Assembly (NCBI RefSeq): GCF_004339565.1
Contig: NZ_SMFZ01000002.1
Span: forward strand, 1,426,001 to 1,490,000
Reading direction: 5' to 3'
DNA: 64,000 nt
Source of the DNA: Pseudonocardia endophytica
GTDB lineage: Bacteria > Actinomycetota > Actinomycetes > Mycobacteriales > Pseudonocardiaceae
Each line of letters opens with the position of its first letter. Position 1 is the first letter of the stretch. The notes beneath the pieces are model-generated. The model did no database searches. It had not been told where the DNA came from and saw only the letters and a list, made by a program, of their open reading frames with translations. The position numbers and the translations under genes were made by a program. Of this stretch, positions 1 to 7,668 are shown piece by piece.

Positions 1-43
1 CCCGTCCGCTGTCCAGCACCTCGCGGCGGTCCTCCTCGGACAT
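1..43 (-). CDS. Possible partial gene running off the left edge
   Basis: A minus-strand frame enters from the left edge with no stop. From ATG at 43 it reads MSEEDRREVLDSGR; an in-frame GTG at 61 is an alternative start and would almost touch the stop of the next gene upstream. No family can be recognised from 14 residues and no good ribosome binding site is visible, so even the coding status is uncertain. Confidence 0.3.
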   Translation of the reverse strand, partial: MSEEDRREVLDSGR

Positions 44-66
44 GTCGGAGAGCAGGCCCACGGCGG

Positions 67-993
67 CTACGGCTCGTCGACGCGGGGGAGGACGTCGGCG
101 ACGAGACGCTCCATCTGTTCACGGTCGCCGCCCAGGCTGCCGCCGAGCGGGTTGAGCAGGATCGTCTCGGCGCCGGCGTCGACGACCTCGCGCAGGCCGC
201 GGGCCACGTCGTCGGGCGTGCCGCTGACCGGGACGTCCTCGATACCGCGCATCGGCCCGTAGATGCCGCGCAGCCCGTCCACGACGCGCTCCCGGGCTCG
301 CTCCGGGTCGTCGTCGACGACGAGGTAGACGCGCTTGCCGATCGGGAACTCCCGCTTCCCGTGGCGCTCCATCTCGGCGCGCAGGACCGGGACCTGCTCC
401 CGGAACGACGCCGTCGTGGCCGACCCGGCGCCGAGGAACGCGTCGCCGTGCCGCACGGCGCGCGCCAGCGCCGTCGGGGCGTTGGCGCCGAACCAGATCG
501 GCGGGTGCGGGCGCTGCACCGGCTTCGGCTGGATCGGCAGGTCGTCGAGCTGGCGGAACCGGCCGTGGAACGTGACCCTCGGCTCGTCGGACCACGCGGC
601 CTTCATCAGGTCCAGGCCTTCGACGAACCGGGACACGAACGTCTCCCGGTCGACCCCGAACGCGGCGAACTGCCGGAACCCGCCACCCGGCGCGACGCCG
701 AGATCGAGCCTGCCGTGCGACAGTCGGTCCACAGTGGTCGCCGCCGCGGCGAGCTGCAACGGGTCGTGCAGGGACGTGACCATCACCGCGACGCCGAGCC
801 GGATCCTGCTGGTGCACGCCGCCGCGTAGGACAGCAGCTCCAGCGGGGCGAGCATCGGGGTCGGGCCGATGGCCTGCTCCATCACCCACCCGGCCTCGAA
901 GCCCAGCTCCTCGGCACGGGCGAGGTACTCCGTGAGCCCGACGTCGTCGACGCCGTCGGGGTCCTGCTGCGGGATCGAGATGGACCAGCGCAC
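67..993 (-). CDS. LLM-class flavin-dependent oxidoreductase
   Basis: A 308-residue member of the luciferase-like monooxygenase (LLM) TIM-barrel family, which uses reduced F420 or FMN; the substrate cannot be told from sequence. Seen: the first strand WSISIP, the family motif LSHGRLDLGVAPGG about a third of the way in followed by FAAFGV, and the strand PHPPIWFGA near the middle that packs against the cofactor. The frame stays open up to 1059, but family similarity begins at VRWSISIP, so GTG at 993 is chosen; the extra residues upstream are arginine-rich and unlike the family. It is read in the same direction as the DUF559 gene, 256 bp away. A second, distinct LLM gene lies at 37957. Confidence 0.85.
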   Translation of the reverse strand: MRWSISIPQQDPDGVDDVGLTEYLARAEELGFEAGWVMEQAIGPTPMLAPLELLSYAAACTSRIRLGVAVMVTSLHDPLQLAAAATTVDRLSHGRLDLGVAPGGGFRQFAAFGVDRETFVSRFVEGLDLMKAAWSDEPRVTFHGRFRQLDDLPIQPKPVQRPHPPIWFGANAPTALARAVRHGDAFLGAGSATTASFREQVPVLRAEMERHGKREFPIGKRVYLVVDDDPERARERVVDGLRGIYGPMRGIEDVPVSGTPDDVARGLREVVDAGAETILLNPLGGSLGGDREQMERLVADVLPRVDEP

Positions 994-1021
994 GGACCGG
1001 ACGCTAGTGCTTGTGTAGCGG

Positions 1022-1059
1022 GTGCGACACGGCCGGACCCTGTCCGGTCGGCATCGCAC
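1022..1059. repeat. Nested palindrome GTGCGA...TCGCAC
   Basis: Outer arms GTGCGA (1022-1027) and TCGCAC (1054-1059) enclose inner arms CCGGAC (1033-1038) and GTCCGG (1042-1047) about nearly the same centre. It lies just upstream of the LLM gene. A related half-element, ACCGCGATGGCTGTGATGTC, follows at 1085-1104. Both belong to the dispersed palindrome family described in the findings; the role is unknown. Confidence 0.5.
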
Positions 1060-1124
1060 GTGTGGCGGTCCGGAGGCGGCGGCTACCGCGATGGCTGTGA
1101 TGTCGGCCGGGCGTCGCCCGGCAT

Positions 1125-1157
1125 GGCGGGTCCGGCGCGAACCACACAGGACCCGCC
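1125..1157 (-). terminator. Hairpin downstream of the DUF559 gene
   Basis: A perfect 9-bp inverted repeat, GGCGGGTCC (1125-1133) and GGACCCGCC (1149-1157), separated by 15 bases, lies about 90 bp beyond the stop of the minus-strand DUF559 gene. No T-run follows, which is common for actinobacterial terminators, so termination is an inference. Confidence 0.4.
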
Positions 1158-1249
1158 CGTGACCCTGCGGCGCGGCGGGACGAGCCGGCCTGAGGTGCCC
1201 ACGGCACCGTCGCGACTCGTCCGGGGAGGCGCACGACCAGGTCGTGGCG

Positions 1250-2125
1250 TCAGCCTGCCGCCGGCTGCGTCAGGGCGGCGCCGACCTCCCGGACGATCCG
1301 TCCGGGGTCACGCCGGATGTCCCGGGCGGTGTAGCGCAGGACGCGCCATCCCGCGGCGGCGAGACGGGTGTGGCGTTCGATGTCCTTCACGACCTGCTTC
1401 GGATCGAGATGGTCGCCGCCGTCGTACTCGATACCGAGCCGGTGCCGGGGGTAGGCGAGATCGAGCCACACGGCGCGGCGACGGTCGTCGTCGAGGACGG
1501 GGTGCTGCACGGCCGGACGCGGGAGCCCGGCCCCGGTGAGCACGAGCCGCAGCCGGGTCTCCGGCGGCGAACTGGACCGGGCGTCGGCCGCGGACAGCAC
1601 GTCCGTCAGGCGGCTCACACCTCGCCGGCGCGGGTACCGGACGGCGACGCCGAGCAGCAGATCGGGCGGGAACCGGTGCACCCGGGCGAGCGCGTCCACC
1701 GCGACGACGGCCTCGACGAACTCGAGCCGCCTGCCCAGGTCGAACGCTGTCCGCAGCGGTGTCGTGACGAGCAGGCCGTCGACCATCGTCACCTCGTCCG
1801 GGTGCAGCTCGCCTCGGCGCACGGTCACACCGGCCCGGCTGCGCAGGACGTGCTCGGCGACCGTGATCTCGGCGGGTGCCCCGAGCGGCCCGCACGACGC
1901 CTCCTGCACCTCGGCCGCGGAGTAGCCGGAGAGCACCCCGCGCCCGCGTGACCACCGGGACGCCGCGACCGATCGCAGGAGCAGGCCGGACTCGTGTCCG
2001 GCCGCGGCGTACGTGTCCGGCAGCAGGCGCTCGAACCCGGGTCCGAGCAACCGGGCCCACGTCACCAGGCCGGCCGCGACGGCGTCCGAACCCCGGAACA
2101 CGGTCGGCCACCCCGGCACGGTCAT
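1250..2125 (-). CDS. DUF559 endonuclease-like protein
   Basis: A 291-residue protein of a type common in actinobacteria: an N-terminal helical part of unknown role and a C-terminal DUF559 (Vsr/PD-(D/E)XK-like) domain. The C-terminal 65 residues show GIEYDGGDH, then a K/R-rich helix (KDIERHTRLAAAGW) and RVLRYTARDI, the usual order of this fold. The middle contains VTTPLRTAFDLGRRL, frequent in AbiEi-like/DUF559 proteins. ATG at 2125 is chosen because upstream codons give a proline/arginine-rich sequence without family character. The biological role is unknown; Vsr-like nuclease activity or a defence link is only a family-level suggestion. It is transcribed with nothing obvious upstream; the 490 bp before it are repeat-rich. 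Confidence 0.75.
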   Translation of the reverse strand: MTVPGWPTVFRGSDAVAAGLVTWARLLGPGFERLLPDTYAAAGHESGLLLRSVAASRWSRGRGVLSGYSAAEVQEASCGPLGAPAEITVAEHVLRSRAGVTVRRGELHPDEVTMVDGLLVTTPLRTAFDLGRRLEFVEAVVAVDALARVHRFPPDLLLGVAVRYPRRRGVSRLTDVLSAADARSSSPPETRLRLVLTGAGLPRPAVQHPVLDDDRRRAVWLDLAYPRHRLGIEYDGGDHLDPKQVVKDIERHTRLAAAGWRVLRYTARDIRRDPGRIVREVGAALTQPAAG

Positions 2126-2260
2126 GGGCCCAGGGTCGTCGGCCGACCCGTCTGCCGGGTCGGTTCCGCCAGGTCGTTCGCAGGTGCGACGTCCACGCCG
2201 CCCGTGTGGTGAGCCGACCCCGCCTCGACGCACCCGCCGTCCGCGAGGCCGATCCGTCTC

Positions 2261-2352
2261 GGTCGCTCGCGTCCCGGGTCGGCCGCGTCCCGGGTCGGCG
2301 GGGTCCGGGTCAGCCGCATCGGGGTCGGCCGCATCGGGGTCGGCCGCATCCC
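2261..2352. repeat. 15/16-bp tandem repeat array
   Basis: Six degenerate units, each beginning GGTC, start at 2261, 2277, 2293, 2308, 2323 and 2338, a spacing of 16, 16, 15, 15 and 15 bases. The best conserved unit is GGTCGGCCGCATCGG. The array occupies the gap between the DUF559 gene and the membrane protein gene. The gap 2126-2260 before it holds nothing I can identify. Confidence 0.75.
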
Positions 2353-2355
2353 GGT

Positions 2356-2412
2356 CGACATCGCACCCATCGCGGTCGGACCACGATCCTCACCGCGATG
2401 AGTGCGATGTCG
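2356..2412. repeat. Long imperfect palindrome (21-bp arms)
   Basis: Arms 2356-2376 and 2392-2412 match at 20 of 21 positions as an inverted repeat around a 15-base loop. The outer part reads CGACATCGCAC on the left and GTGCGATGTCG on the right. A further half-copy of the right arm (ACCGCGATCGGTGCGACGTC) lies at 2456-2475. It could form a stable cruciform or RNA hairpin; function unknown. Confidence 0.7.
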
Positions 2413-2510
2413 GAGGACAGGACGTCACACGTATGCCGGTTCGAGGGCGGTCCGCACCGCGATCGGTGCGACGTCGATGGTCGGGGACCGATCCGGGCGG
2501 TCACTTGCCC

Positions 2511-2536
2511 CGTTGTGTCGCCGATGCGACACAACG
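2511..2536. repeat. Perfect hairpin GTTGTGTCGC-CGAT-GCGACACAAC
   Basis: An 11-bp perfect inverted repeat (2511-2521 and 2526-2536) with a 4-base loop, about 83 bp upstream of the membrane protein start. The GTGTCGC/GCGACAC core recurs in other intergenic palindromes of the window. It may be an operator for the downstream gene or a dispersed repeat. Confidence 0.6.
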
Positions 2537-2618
2537 AGCGCGTCGGCGGGCACAGACCGCGACCGGAGTCCGGAGCACTCTCTGCGTCGTCCAGGGAGAA
2601 CGAGCCGAGGAGCCCCCG

Positions 2619-3323
2619 ATGACCACCACCGAGCCGACCGCCGCCACCGTCACCGTCCTGCCGGAGACCGCCCCGGAGCGACGCGTGTTCCGCCCGGTCG
2701 GTCGGGCCGCCGCCGTGGTCCTGCCGCTGGGTGCGGTGCTCGCCGCGGTGAGCACGATCTTCGACCCGCCGTCGACCGAGCCGGAGCCGCGCGGCATGTA
2801 CGTCGCGTACGGAGCCGACCCGGCGGGCGCGGACGTCGCGGCGACGATCCTCCACTACGGATTCCTCGCGATCGGCGTCGGACTGCTGCTGGCCGGCCTG
2901 GCCGTGGCGACCCGACGCGGCCGGATCTGGGCGTGGGCCGGTGGCGCGCTCGGCGGGCTCGGGTTCCTGAACCTGTCGGGCAGCGTCGTGATCGACTGGT
3001 TCGCCGCCAGGGAGGCCGCGATGTTCGGGCCGGACACGGCCATGGAGATCGGCGCCGAGGTCGAGGCGATGCCGGCGCTCACCGCGGGCTGGATGCTCCC
3101 GATGGTCGTCGGCTTCACGCTCGGCCCGATCGTGCTGGCGGTCGGCCTGGCCCGGGCCGGCGTGGTCCGGTGGTGGACCGTCGCGCTGCCGGTCGCCGTG
3201 GCCGTCGTGATGGCGGGTGCGAAGGGGTTCGGTCCGCTCGGCTTCCTCGTCGGACTGGCGCTCCTGCTGGTCTACGGCGTGATCGTCGGTCACCGGCTCT
3301 GGACGGCCCCGGCCGTCCACTGA
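2619..3323 (+). CDS. Six-helix integral membrane protein of unknown function
   Basis: A 234-residue protein with about six hydrophobic segments, near residues 27-45, 65-90, 95-120, 150-175, 180-198 and 203-220, and a short polar N-terminus rich in Thr/Glu. No transport or enzyme motif stands out, so no function is assigned; the pattern resembles small DUF4386-like actinobacterial membrane proteins, which is a guess. ATG at 2619 is supported by AGGAG eight bases upstream; upstream in-frame sequence back to 2013 is low-complexity repeat DNA rather than coding. It is convergent with the FAD/Fe-S oxidase, 106 bp apart, and has no operon partner. Confidence 0.8.
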   Translation: MTTTEPTAATVTVLPETAPERRVFRPVGRAAAVVLPLGAVLAAVSTIFDPPSTEPEPRGMYVAYGADPAGADVAATILHYGFLAIGVGLLLAGLAVATRRGRIWAWAGGALGGLGFLNLSGSVVIDWFAAREAAMFGPDTAMEIGAEVEAMPALTAGWMLPMVVGFTLGPIVLAVGLARAGVVRWWTVALPVAVAVVMAGAKGFGPLGFLVGLALLLVYGVIVGHRLWTAPAVH

Positions 3324-3429
3324 CCACCCCGCGCGTCGCCCGCCGCCACTGCATCGCCTGCTGGCCCCGCTCGTCCCACCCGCCCCGCTGGTCCCGCCCG
3401 CGCCAATGGGGGAGCAGGCGGAGGTGGCA

Positions 3430-6234
3430 CTACGCGCGGGTGGCGCGCTCCACGAGTTCCAGGACGTGCACGTAGGTCTCACCGGTCGCTCGGCTCATGC
3501 CCAGCTCGCAGGTGCGGTTGCAGGACGCGTGCGCGTCGGCGTCGATCGTCGCGATCTCGGCGGCCTGGGGCGCGGTGGCCGACGCGGTCAGCTCCGGGTG
3601 CAGCAGCCCGCGGTCGCCGGCGAATCCGCAGCAGCCCCACGCGTCCGGGACGGTGACGTCGTCGGCGACGGCCCCGGCGAGCGTGCGCAGCGCAGGCGTC
3701 AGTCCCATCTGCTGCGCCGAGCACGTCGGGTGCAGGACGATCCGGTCCAGGCGCCCGCGCACGTCCAGTGCGGACAACAGGTGCGTCGCGGTGAACTCCA
3801 CGGCGTCGAGCACCTCGAGACCTCGGAACGGGCTCGCGGCGACCATCACCCGCAACCCCTCGGTGCACGACGACGCGTCGCACACGACCGGCAGCCGTCC
3901 CTGACCCGTGGCCTCCCACAGCGCGGGCAGCACCCGGTCGGCCATCGCGGTGGCGCCGTCGCGTAGTCCCTTCGACTTCCACGGCGTCCCGCAGCACAAC
4001 GACGGCAGGTCGTCCGGCACGGTCAGCGTCAGGCCAGCGCGGTCGCAGAGACGGGCGAACGCCTCCGTCGCCCCCGTTCCCGACCCCGAGCCGAACATCG
4101 TCCCGGTGCACGAGCTGAACAGCACCGCCGCCGCCGTGCCGACGCCGAGCGCGGGCACCCGCGGCGCGCTCCCCGACGACGGCAGGTCCGGCGACCACAT
4201 CGGCACCTGCTCCGGGTCGGCGACCTTGCGCAGCGCGGTCGTCACCTTTCCCGCCGCCCCGCCCGGCAACGCGCCGGCCACCGAGAGCGCCGTGCCCGCC
4301 AGACGAGTCGTCGCCCCCCAGTGCTTCGCCGCGAACGCCCACCCGCGAGCCGCCGTCTTCTGTGGACGCTCGGCGCGCAGCCGTCGCACCAGGTCACCGG
4401 TGTTGATCAGGACCGGGCACGCGGTGGCGCACATGCCGTCCACGGCGCAGGTGTCCACGCCGTCGTAGCGGTAGGCCTCGTCCAGTTCCGCGACGAGCGC
4501 GTGGTCGCCCGCCTGCAGCGCGCGCTCCCGCTCGCGGCGCAGCACGATCCGCTGCCGCGGCGTGAGCGTCACGTCCCGGCTCGGGCAGACCGGCTCGCAG
4601 AATCCACACTCGACACACCGGTCCACCTCGGACTCGACGGTCGGCGCGGACTTGAGGTTGTCGAGGTGCGCGGTCGGGTCGTCGTCGAGCACGACGCCGG
4701 GGTTCAGCACGCCGCGCGGGTCGCACAGCCGCTTGATCTCCAGCATCACGTCGTACAGGTCGTCGCCGTACTGGCGGCGCACGAACGGCGTCATCATCCG
4801 GCCGGTGCCGTGCTCGGCCTTGAGCGTGCCGCCGTGGCCGAGCACGAGGTCGACCATGTCGTCGGTGAAGCGTCCGAACCGGTCGCGCCCGCCGCCGTCG
4901 CCGAGACGCTCGGTGAGCATGAAGTGGACGTTGCCGTCCTTCGCGTGCCCGAAGATCACCGCGTGCTCGTAGCCGTGCCTGCCGAACAGCTCGACGAGCC
5001 CCTCGCACGTCGGCAGCAGCTCCGGCACCGGCACCGCGACGTCCTCCAGCAGCGCCGCCGTGCCGGACGGGCGGGCTGCCGCCACCGCGGCGTAGAGCCC
5101 CTTGCGCAGGTGCCACAGCCGCGCCTTGGCCGCCGGGTCGCCGGAGAGCTCGGCCGCGCCGTCGAGCGGCAGCGTCGACAGCAGGGACGCGGCCGGTCCG
5201 GCCAGCGCGTCGACCTCCTCCGATGTGGACCCGCGGTACTCGACGAGCAGCGCCGCGTGGTCGCGCACGGTGAGCGCGCGCAGGCGCGGGTCGGCGTCCG
5301 CGTCGCCCTGCCCGACCCGCAGCGACGTCGCGTCCAGCAGCTCGATCGTCGCCGGCCCGGAGTCGACGAGCGATGGCAGCGCCCGGTTCGCCGACGGCAG
5401 GTCCGGGAAGATCAGCAGGCCGGTGCGGGTGTGGGACAGGACCGGCACGGTGCGCATCGTGATCGACGCGATGAACGCGAGCGTCCCCTCGCTGCCCACG
5501 ACGAGGTGCGTGAGGATCGCCGCGGGCGACGAGTGATCGAGGAACGAGTTCAGGCCGTAGCCCATCGTGTTCTTCAACGAGAACTGCTGGGCGATCGCCT
5601 TGCGCGCCGTCTCGTCACCGCGCAGCCGGTCGCGCAGCCGGGACAGTCCGGAGTGGAGGTCCGGCTCGAGCGCGCGGAGCCGGTCGTCGGCATCCGGCGC
5701 GCCGGTGTCCAGCACGGTCCCGGACGGCAGCACGAGCTCCAGCGAGTCCAGCAGCGCGTAACTGTTCGCGACCGTCCCGCACGCCATCCCGGACGAGTTG
5801 TTCGCGACGACACCGCCGAGCGTGCACGCCGACTCGCTGGCCGGGTCCGGTCCGAGCATCCGCCCGAACCGGGCCAGTCGCGTGTTGACCGCGCGGATCG
5901 TGGCGCCCGGCCCCACCCGGACGCGCGCGCCGTCATCGAGGATCTCGATGCCCCTGAAGTGCTTGCGCGTGTCGACGAGGATCCCGTCGGTGACACCCTG
6001 GCCGGACAGGCTCGTCCCGCCGGAGCGGAACGTCAGCGGCACACCCGTCGTCGACGCCGCGCGGAACAGACGTCCGACGTCGTCCGCGGACGCGGCCGTG
6101 ACGACGGCCCGCGGCGTGCGCGCGAAGTGCGACGCGTCGTGGGCGTAGGCGAGCCGGTCGATCGCCCGCGTGTGCACGGTGCCGTGCGGGAGCAGCTGCC
6201 CGAGCACGGTCGACAGGTCGACGTCCGAGGTCAC
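3430..6234 (-). CDS. FAD-binding and Fe-S oxidase (D-lactate/glycolate dehydrogenase type)
   Basis: A 934-residue fusion of a GlcD-type FAD_binding_4 flavoprotein and a GlcF-type iron-sulfur/CCG protein; homologues oxidise D-2-hydroxy acids such as D-lactate and pass electrons to the respiratory chain at the membrane. Seen in order: the FAD P-loop region FRSGGTSLSGQGV near residue 70, CTLGGVVANNSSGM near 140, the FAD-oxidase C-terminal segment with HAKDGNVHF near 435, two ferredoxin-type clusters CVECGFCEPVCPSR (about 540) and CAVDGMCATACPV (about 600), and C-terminal CCG-domain cysteines including LCCGTPW and WGCCGFAGD. The length fits the fused family. No operon partner is seen. The exact substrate (D-lactate, glycolate or another 2-hydroxy acid) remains open. 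Confidence 0.9.
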   Translation of the reverse strand: MTSDVDLSTVLGQLLPHGTVHTRAIDRLAYAHDASHFARTPRAVVTAASADDVGRLFRAASTTGVPLTFRSGGTSLSGQGVTDGILVDTRKHFRGIEILDDGARVRVGPGATIRAVNTRLARFGRMLGPDPASESACTLGGVVANNSSGMACGTVANSYALLDSLELVLPSGTVLDTGAPDADDRLRALEPDLHSGLSRLRDRLRGDETARKAIAQQFSLKNTMGYGLNSFLDHSSPAAILTHLVVGSEGTLAFIASITMRTVPVLSHTRTGLLIFPDLPSANRALPSLVDSGPATIELLDATSLRVGQGDADADPRLRALTVRDHAALLVEYRGSTSEEVDALAGPAASLLSTLPLDGAAELSGDPAAKARLWHLRKGLYAAVAAARPSGTAALLEDVAVPVPELLPTCEGLVELFGRHGYEHAVIFGHAKDGNVHFMLTERLGDGGGRDRFGRFTDDMVDLVLGHGGTLKAEHGTGRMMTPFVRRQYGDDLYDVMLEIKRLCDPRGVLNPGVVLDDDPTAHLDNLKSAPTVESEVDRCVECGFCEPVCPSRDVTLTPRQRIVLRRERERALQAGDHALVAELDEAYRYDGVDTCAVDGMCATACPVLINTGDLVRRLRAERPQKTAARGWAFAAKHWGATTRLAGTALSVAGALPGGAAGKVTTALRKVADPEQVPMWSPDLPSSGSAPRVPALGVGTAAAVLFSSCTGTMFGSGSGTGATEAFARLCDRAGLTLTVPDDLPSLCCGTPWKSKGLRDGATAMADRVLPALWEATGQGRLPVVCDASSCTEGLRVMVAASPFRGLEVLDAVEFTATHLLSALDVRGRLDRIVLHPTCSAQQMGLTPALRTLAGAVADDVTVPDAWGCCGFAGDRGLLHPELTASATAPQAAEIATIDADAHASCNRTCELGMSRATGETYVHVLELVERATRA

Positions 6235-6271
6235 GAGCCGACGCTACCCGGACCGACGCCCGTCGAACGTC

Positions 6272-6736
6272 TCAGGACGAGGCGGCCGCCGCGGCGCTCT
6301 GCTCCCAGTGGGTCACCACGACGGCGACGACGAAGATCTGCAGCGCCGGGTCGAGTCCCGGCAGGTCGGCCACCGCGTCGTTGCGCCACATGCTGCGCTT
6401 GCGGATCGACCCGACCTCCCGGTCGCCGTCCATCAGCGCCTGCTCAGCGGTCCACATCGACGTGCGGCGGAAACGCAGCGTCCGGCCCTCGGCGTCGACG
6501 CTCCAGTTCTTCCGCCCGACCTTCTCGGCACGGGCGACGACGGTCCCGTCGGCCATGGCCATGCCGAACTTCGCGCCCCAGGCGTTGCTCTTCACCGTGT
6601 ACTCGTGGCCCTCGACGGTGAACGTCCCGCCGTTGCCCCACCAGCTCGACCGGAAGGACGTGACGACCTGCCCGTCGAGGTCGATCTCGTACTCCCGGCT
6701 CCACATGCCCTTGCTGCGCGCGGTCAACACGGTCAT
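6272..6736 (-). CDS. Hypothetical protein, possibly LURP-one/tubby-like fold
   Basis: A 154-residue protein rich in beta strands and tryptophan (GMWSREYEIDLDGQVV, SFRSSWWGNGGTFTV, RKRSMWRNDAVADLP) ending in a hydrophobic strand and an alanine tail, VVAVVVTHWEQSAAAAASS. The repeated short-strand pattern with a hydrophobic C-terminal helix resembles the LURP-one-related/scramblase-type barrel, but this is inferred from the strand pattern rather than a recognised motif. No signal peptide. It lies between the Fe-S oxidase and the cupin gene, all on the minus strand, and could be co-transcribed with the cupin 21 bp upstream. Confidence 0.7.
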   Translation of the reverse strand: MTVLTARSKGMWSREYEIDLDGQVVTSFRSSWWGNGGTFTVEGHEYTVKSNAWGAKFGMAMADGTVVARAEKVGRKNWSVDAEGRTLRFRRTSMWTAEQALMDGDREVGSIRKRSMWRNDAVADLPGLDPALQIFVVAVVVTHWEQSAAAAASS

Positions 6737-6757
6737 ATCCCACCACGGCCAGGCAAA

Positions 6758-7132
6758 TCAGGAGATCCAGGCGGGAACGACGGGGTCGCGGTCGGGACCG
6801 GACGCGACCGACCCGCCACGTCCGGTGACGACGGCGGTCATCCCGGCGTCCGGGTCGGCGTGGATGCGGCGCAGGACGCCGGCGGGCAGCACGAGCGTGT
6901 CCCCGGCGCTCAGCTCCTCGGTCGCGTCGCCGACATCCACGTGGGCGGCGCCGTCGAGCACGGTCCAGACCTGCTCGCCGTCCATGGCGTGCAGCGGCCC
7001 GACCGCGCCGGGAGTCATCTCGACGCGCCAGAGCGCCTGGTCGGTGCCGCCCTGAGTGGGTGAGGCGAGGGTCGTCATCGTCGCATTCGGCGTGCTGGTG
7101 CACCGGGCGTCGGCGTGGCGGATCACGGTCAC
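6758..7132 (-). CDS. Small cupin-domain protein
   Basis: A 124-residue single-domain cupin. The second half reads GDTLVLPAGVLRRIHADPDAG, the usual second cupin motif, and the first motif region is GAVGPLHAMDGEQVWTVLDG. Metal ligands are partly missing (one His in LHA, one in RIHA), so enzymatic activity is uncertain and a binding role is possible. GTG at 7132 is chosen because GGGAG lies six bases upstream; starting at 7159 would place the start inside the palindromic operator. It is divergent from a MarR gene with the operator between them, so repression by that regulator is likely. Confidence 0.8.
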   Translation of the reverse strand: MTVIRHADARCTSTPNATMTTLASPTQGGTDQALWRVEMTPGAVGPLHAMDGEQVWTVLDGAAHVDVGDATEELSAGDTLVLPAGVLRRIHADPDAGMTAVVTGRGGSVASGPDRDPVVPAWIS

Positions 7133-7144
7133 GGTGGTCTCCCG

Positions 7145-7150
7145 TATAAT
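7145..7150 (+). promoter_or_regulatory. -10 element TATAAT of the marR promoter
   Basis: A consensus TATAAT, rare in this GC-rich DNA, directly abuts the palindrome and lies 30 bp before the MarR start codon. Transcription would begin inside the operator, giving a short leader and simple autoregulation. The -35 region is not obvious. Confidence 0.6.
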
Positions 7151-7168
7151 CGACAACATGGTTGTCGA
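7150..7168. promoter_or_regulatory. MarR operator, perfect palindrome TCGACAAC-ATG-GTTGTCGA
   Basis: Arms 7150-7157 and 7161-7168 are perfectly complementary around a 3-base centre. A second, degenerate copy (AAACCATGTTGTCGGA) overlaps the MarR start codon at 7176-7191. Position between divergent MarR and cupin genes is the standard arrangement for MarR-family autorepression. Confidence 0.7.
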
Positions 7169-7179
7169 AAAGGTAAACC

Positions 7180-7662
7180 ATGTTGTCGGATAACGCCAGC
7201 TCCGGTTCGCCCGGCGCGGACCTCGCGCTCGGCCTGCTCGGAGCGTTCCGTGCGCTCGTCGACGACGTGCACGCCGATCTCGCCCGCGCGGGGCACCCGC
7301 ACGCGCGGCCCGTCCACGGGTTCGCGCTGCAGGCCATCGGTCCCGCGGGCGCGACGGCCGCGGAGCTCGGCGACCGCCTCGGCGTCAGCAAGCAGGCGGC
7401 CGGCAAGACGATCGACCGGCTCGCCGAGCGCGGCTACGTCGAGCGCGCGGCGGACCCGCAGGACGCCCGCCGCAAGATCGTCACGATCACGGCGGACGGC
7501 CGGGGGCTTCTGCGGGAGTCCGCCGCGGCGTTCGACCGGGCGCTCGCGGCACGGACCGGGACCCTCGGCGCCCAGCGCATGGACGCGCTGCTCACGGCGC
7601 TGCGGGACCTCGAACCGGCCGGGAGCGCCCGGCTGGACCTCGCCGGATGGCTGGGCTCCTGA
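7180..7662 (+). CDS. MarR-family transcriptional regulator
   Basis: A 160-residue winged-helix regulator. Helix-turn-helix: TAAELGDRLGVSKQAAGKTIDRLAERGYVERAADPQDARRKIVTI has the classical MarR layout with the D-x-R-R-K wing signature at about residues 80-90. Flanking helices form the dimer interface. ATG at 7180 overlaps a second half-operator. It likely controls itself and the divergent cupin gene, in response to a small phenolic or oxidising ligand by analogy with the family; the ligand is unknown. It is convergent with the monooxygenase gene, whose stop is 6 bp away, and is probably unrelated to it. Confidence 0.88.
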   Translation: MLSDNASSGSPGADLALGLLGAFRALVDDVHADLARAGHPHARPVHGFALQAIGPAGATAAELGDRLGVSKQAAGKTIDRLAERGYVERAADPQDARRKIVTITADGRGLLRESAAAFDRALAARTGTLGAQRMDALLTALRDLEPAGSARLDLAGWLGS

Positions 7663-7668
7663 CGCCCG

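Noticed and set aside
1250..2125. Toxin-antitoxin or restriction defence pair around the DUF559 gene
   Set aside because: No partner gene lies on either side; a defence role cannot be supported beyond the nuclease-like fold.
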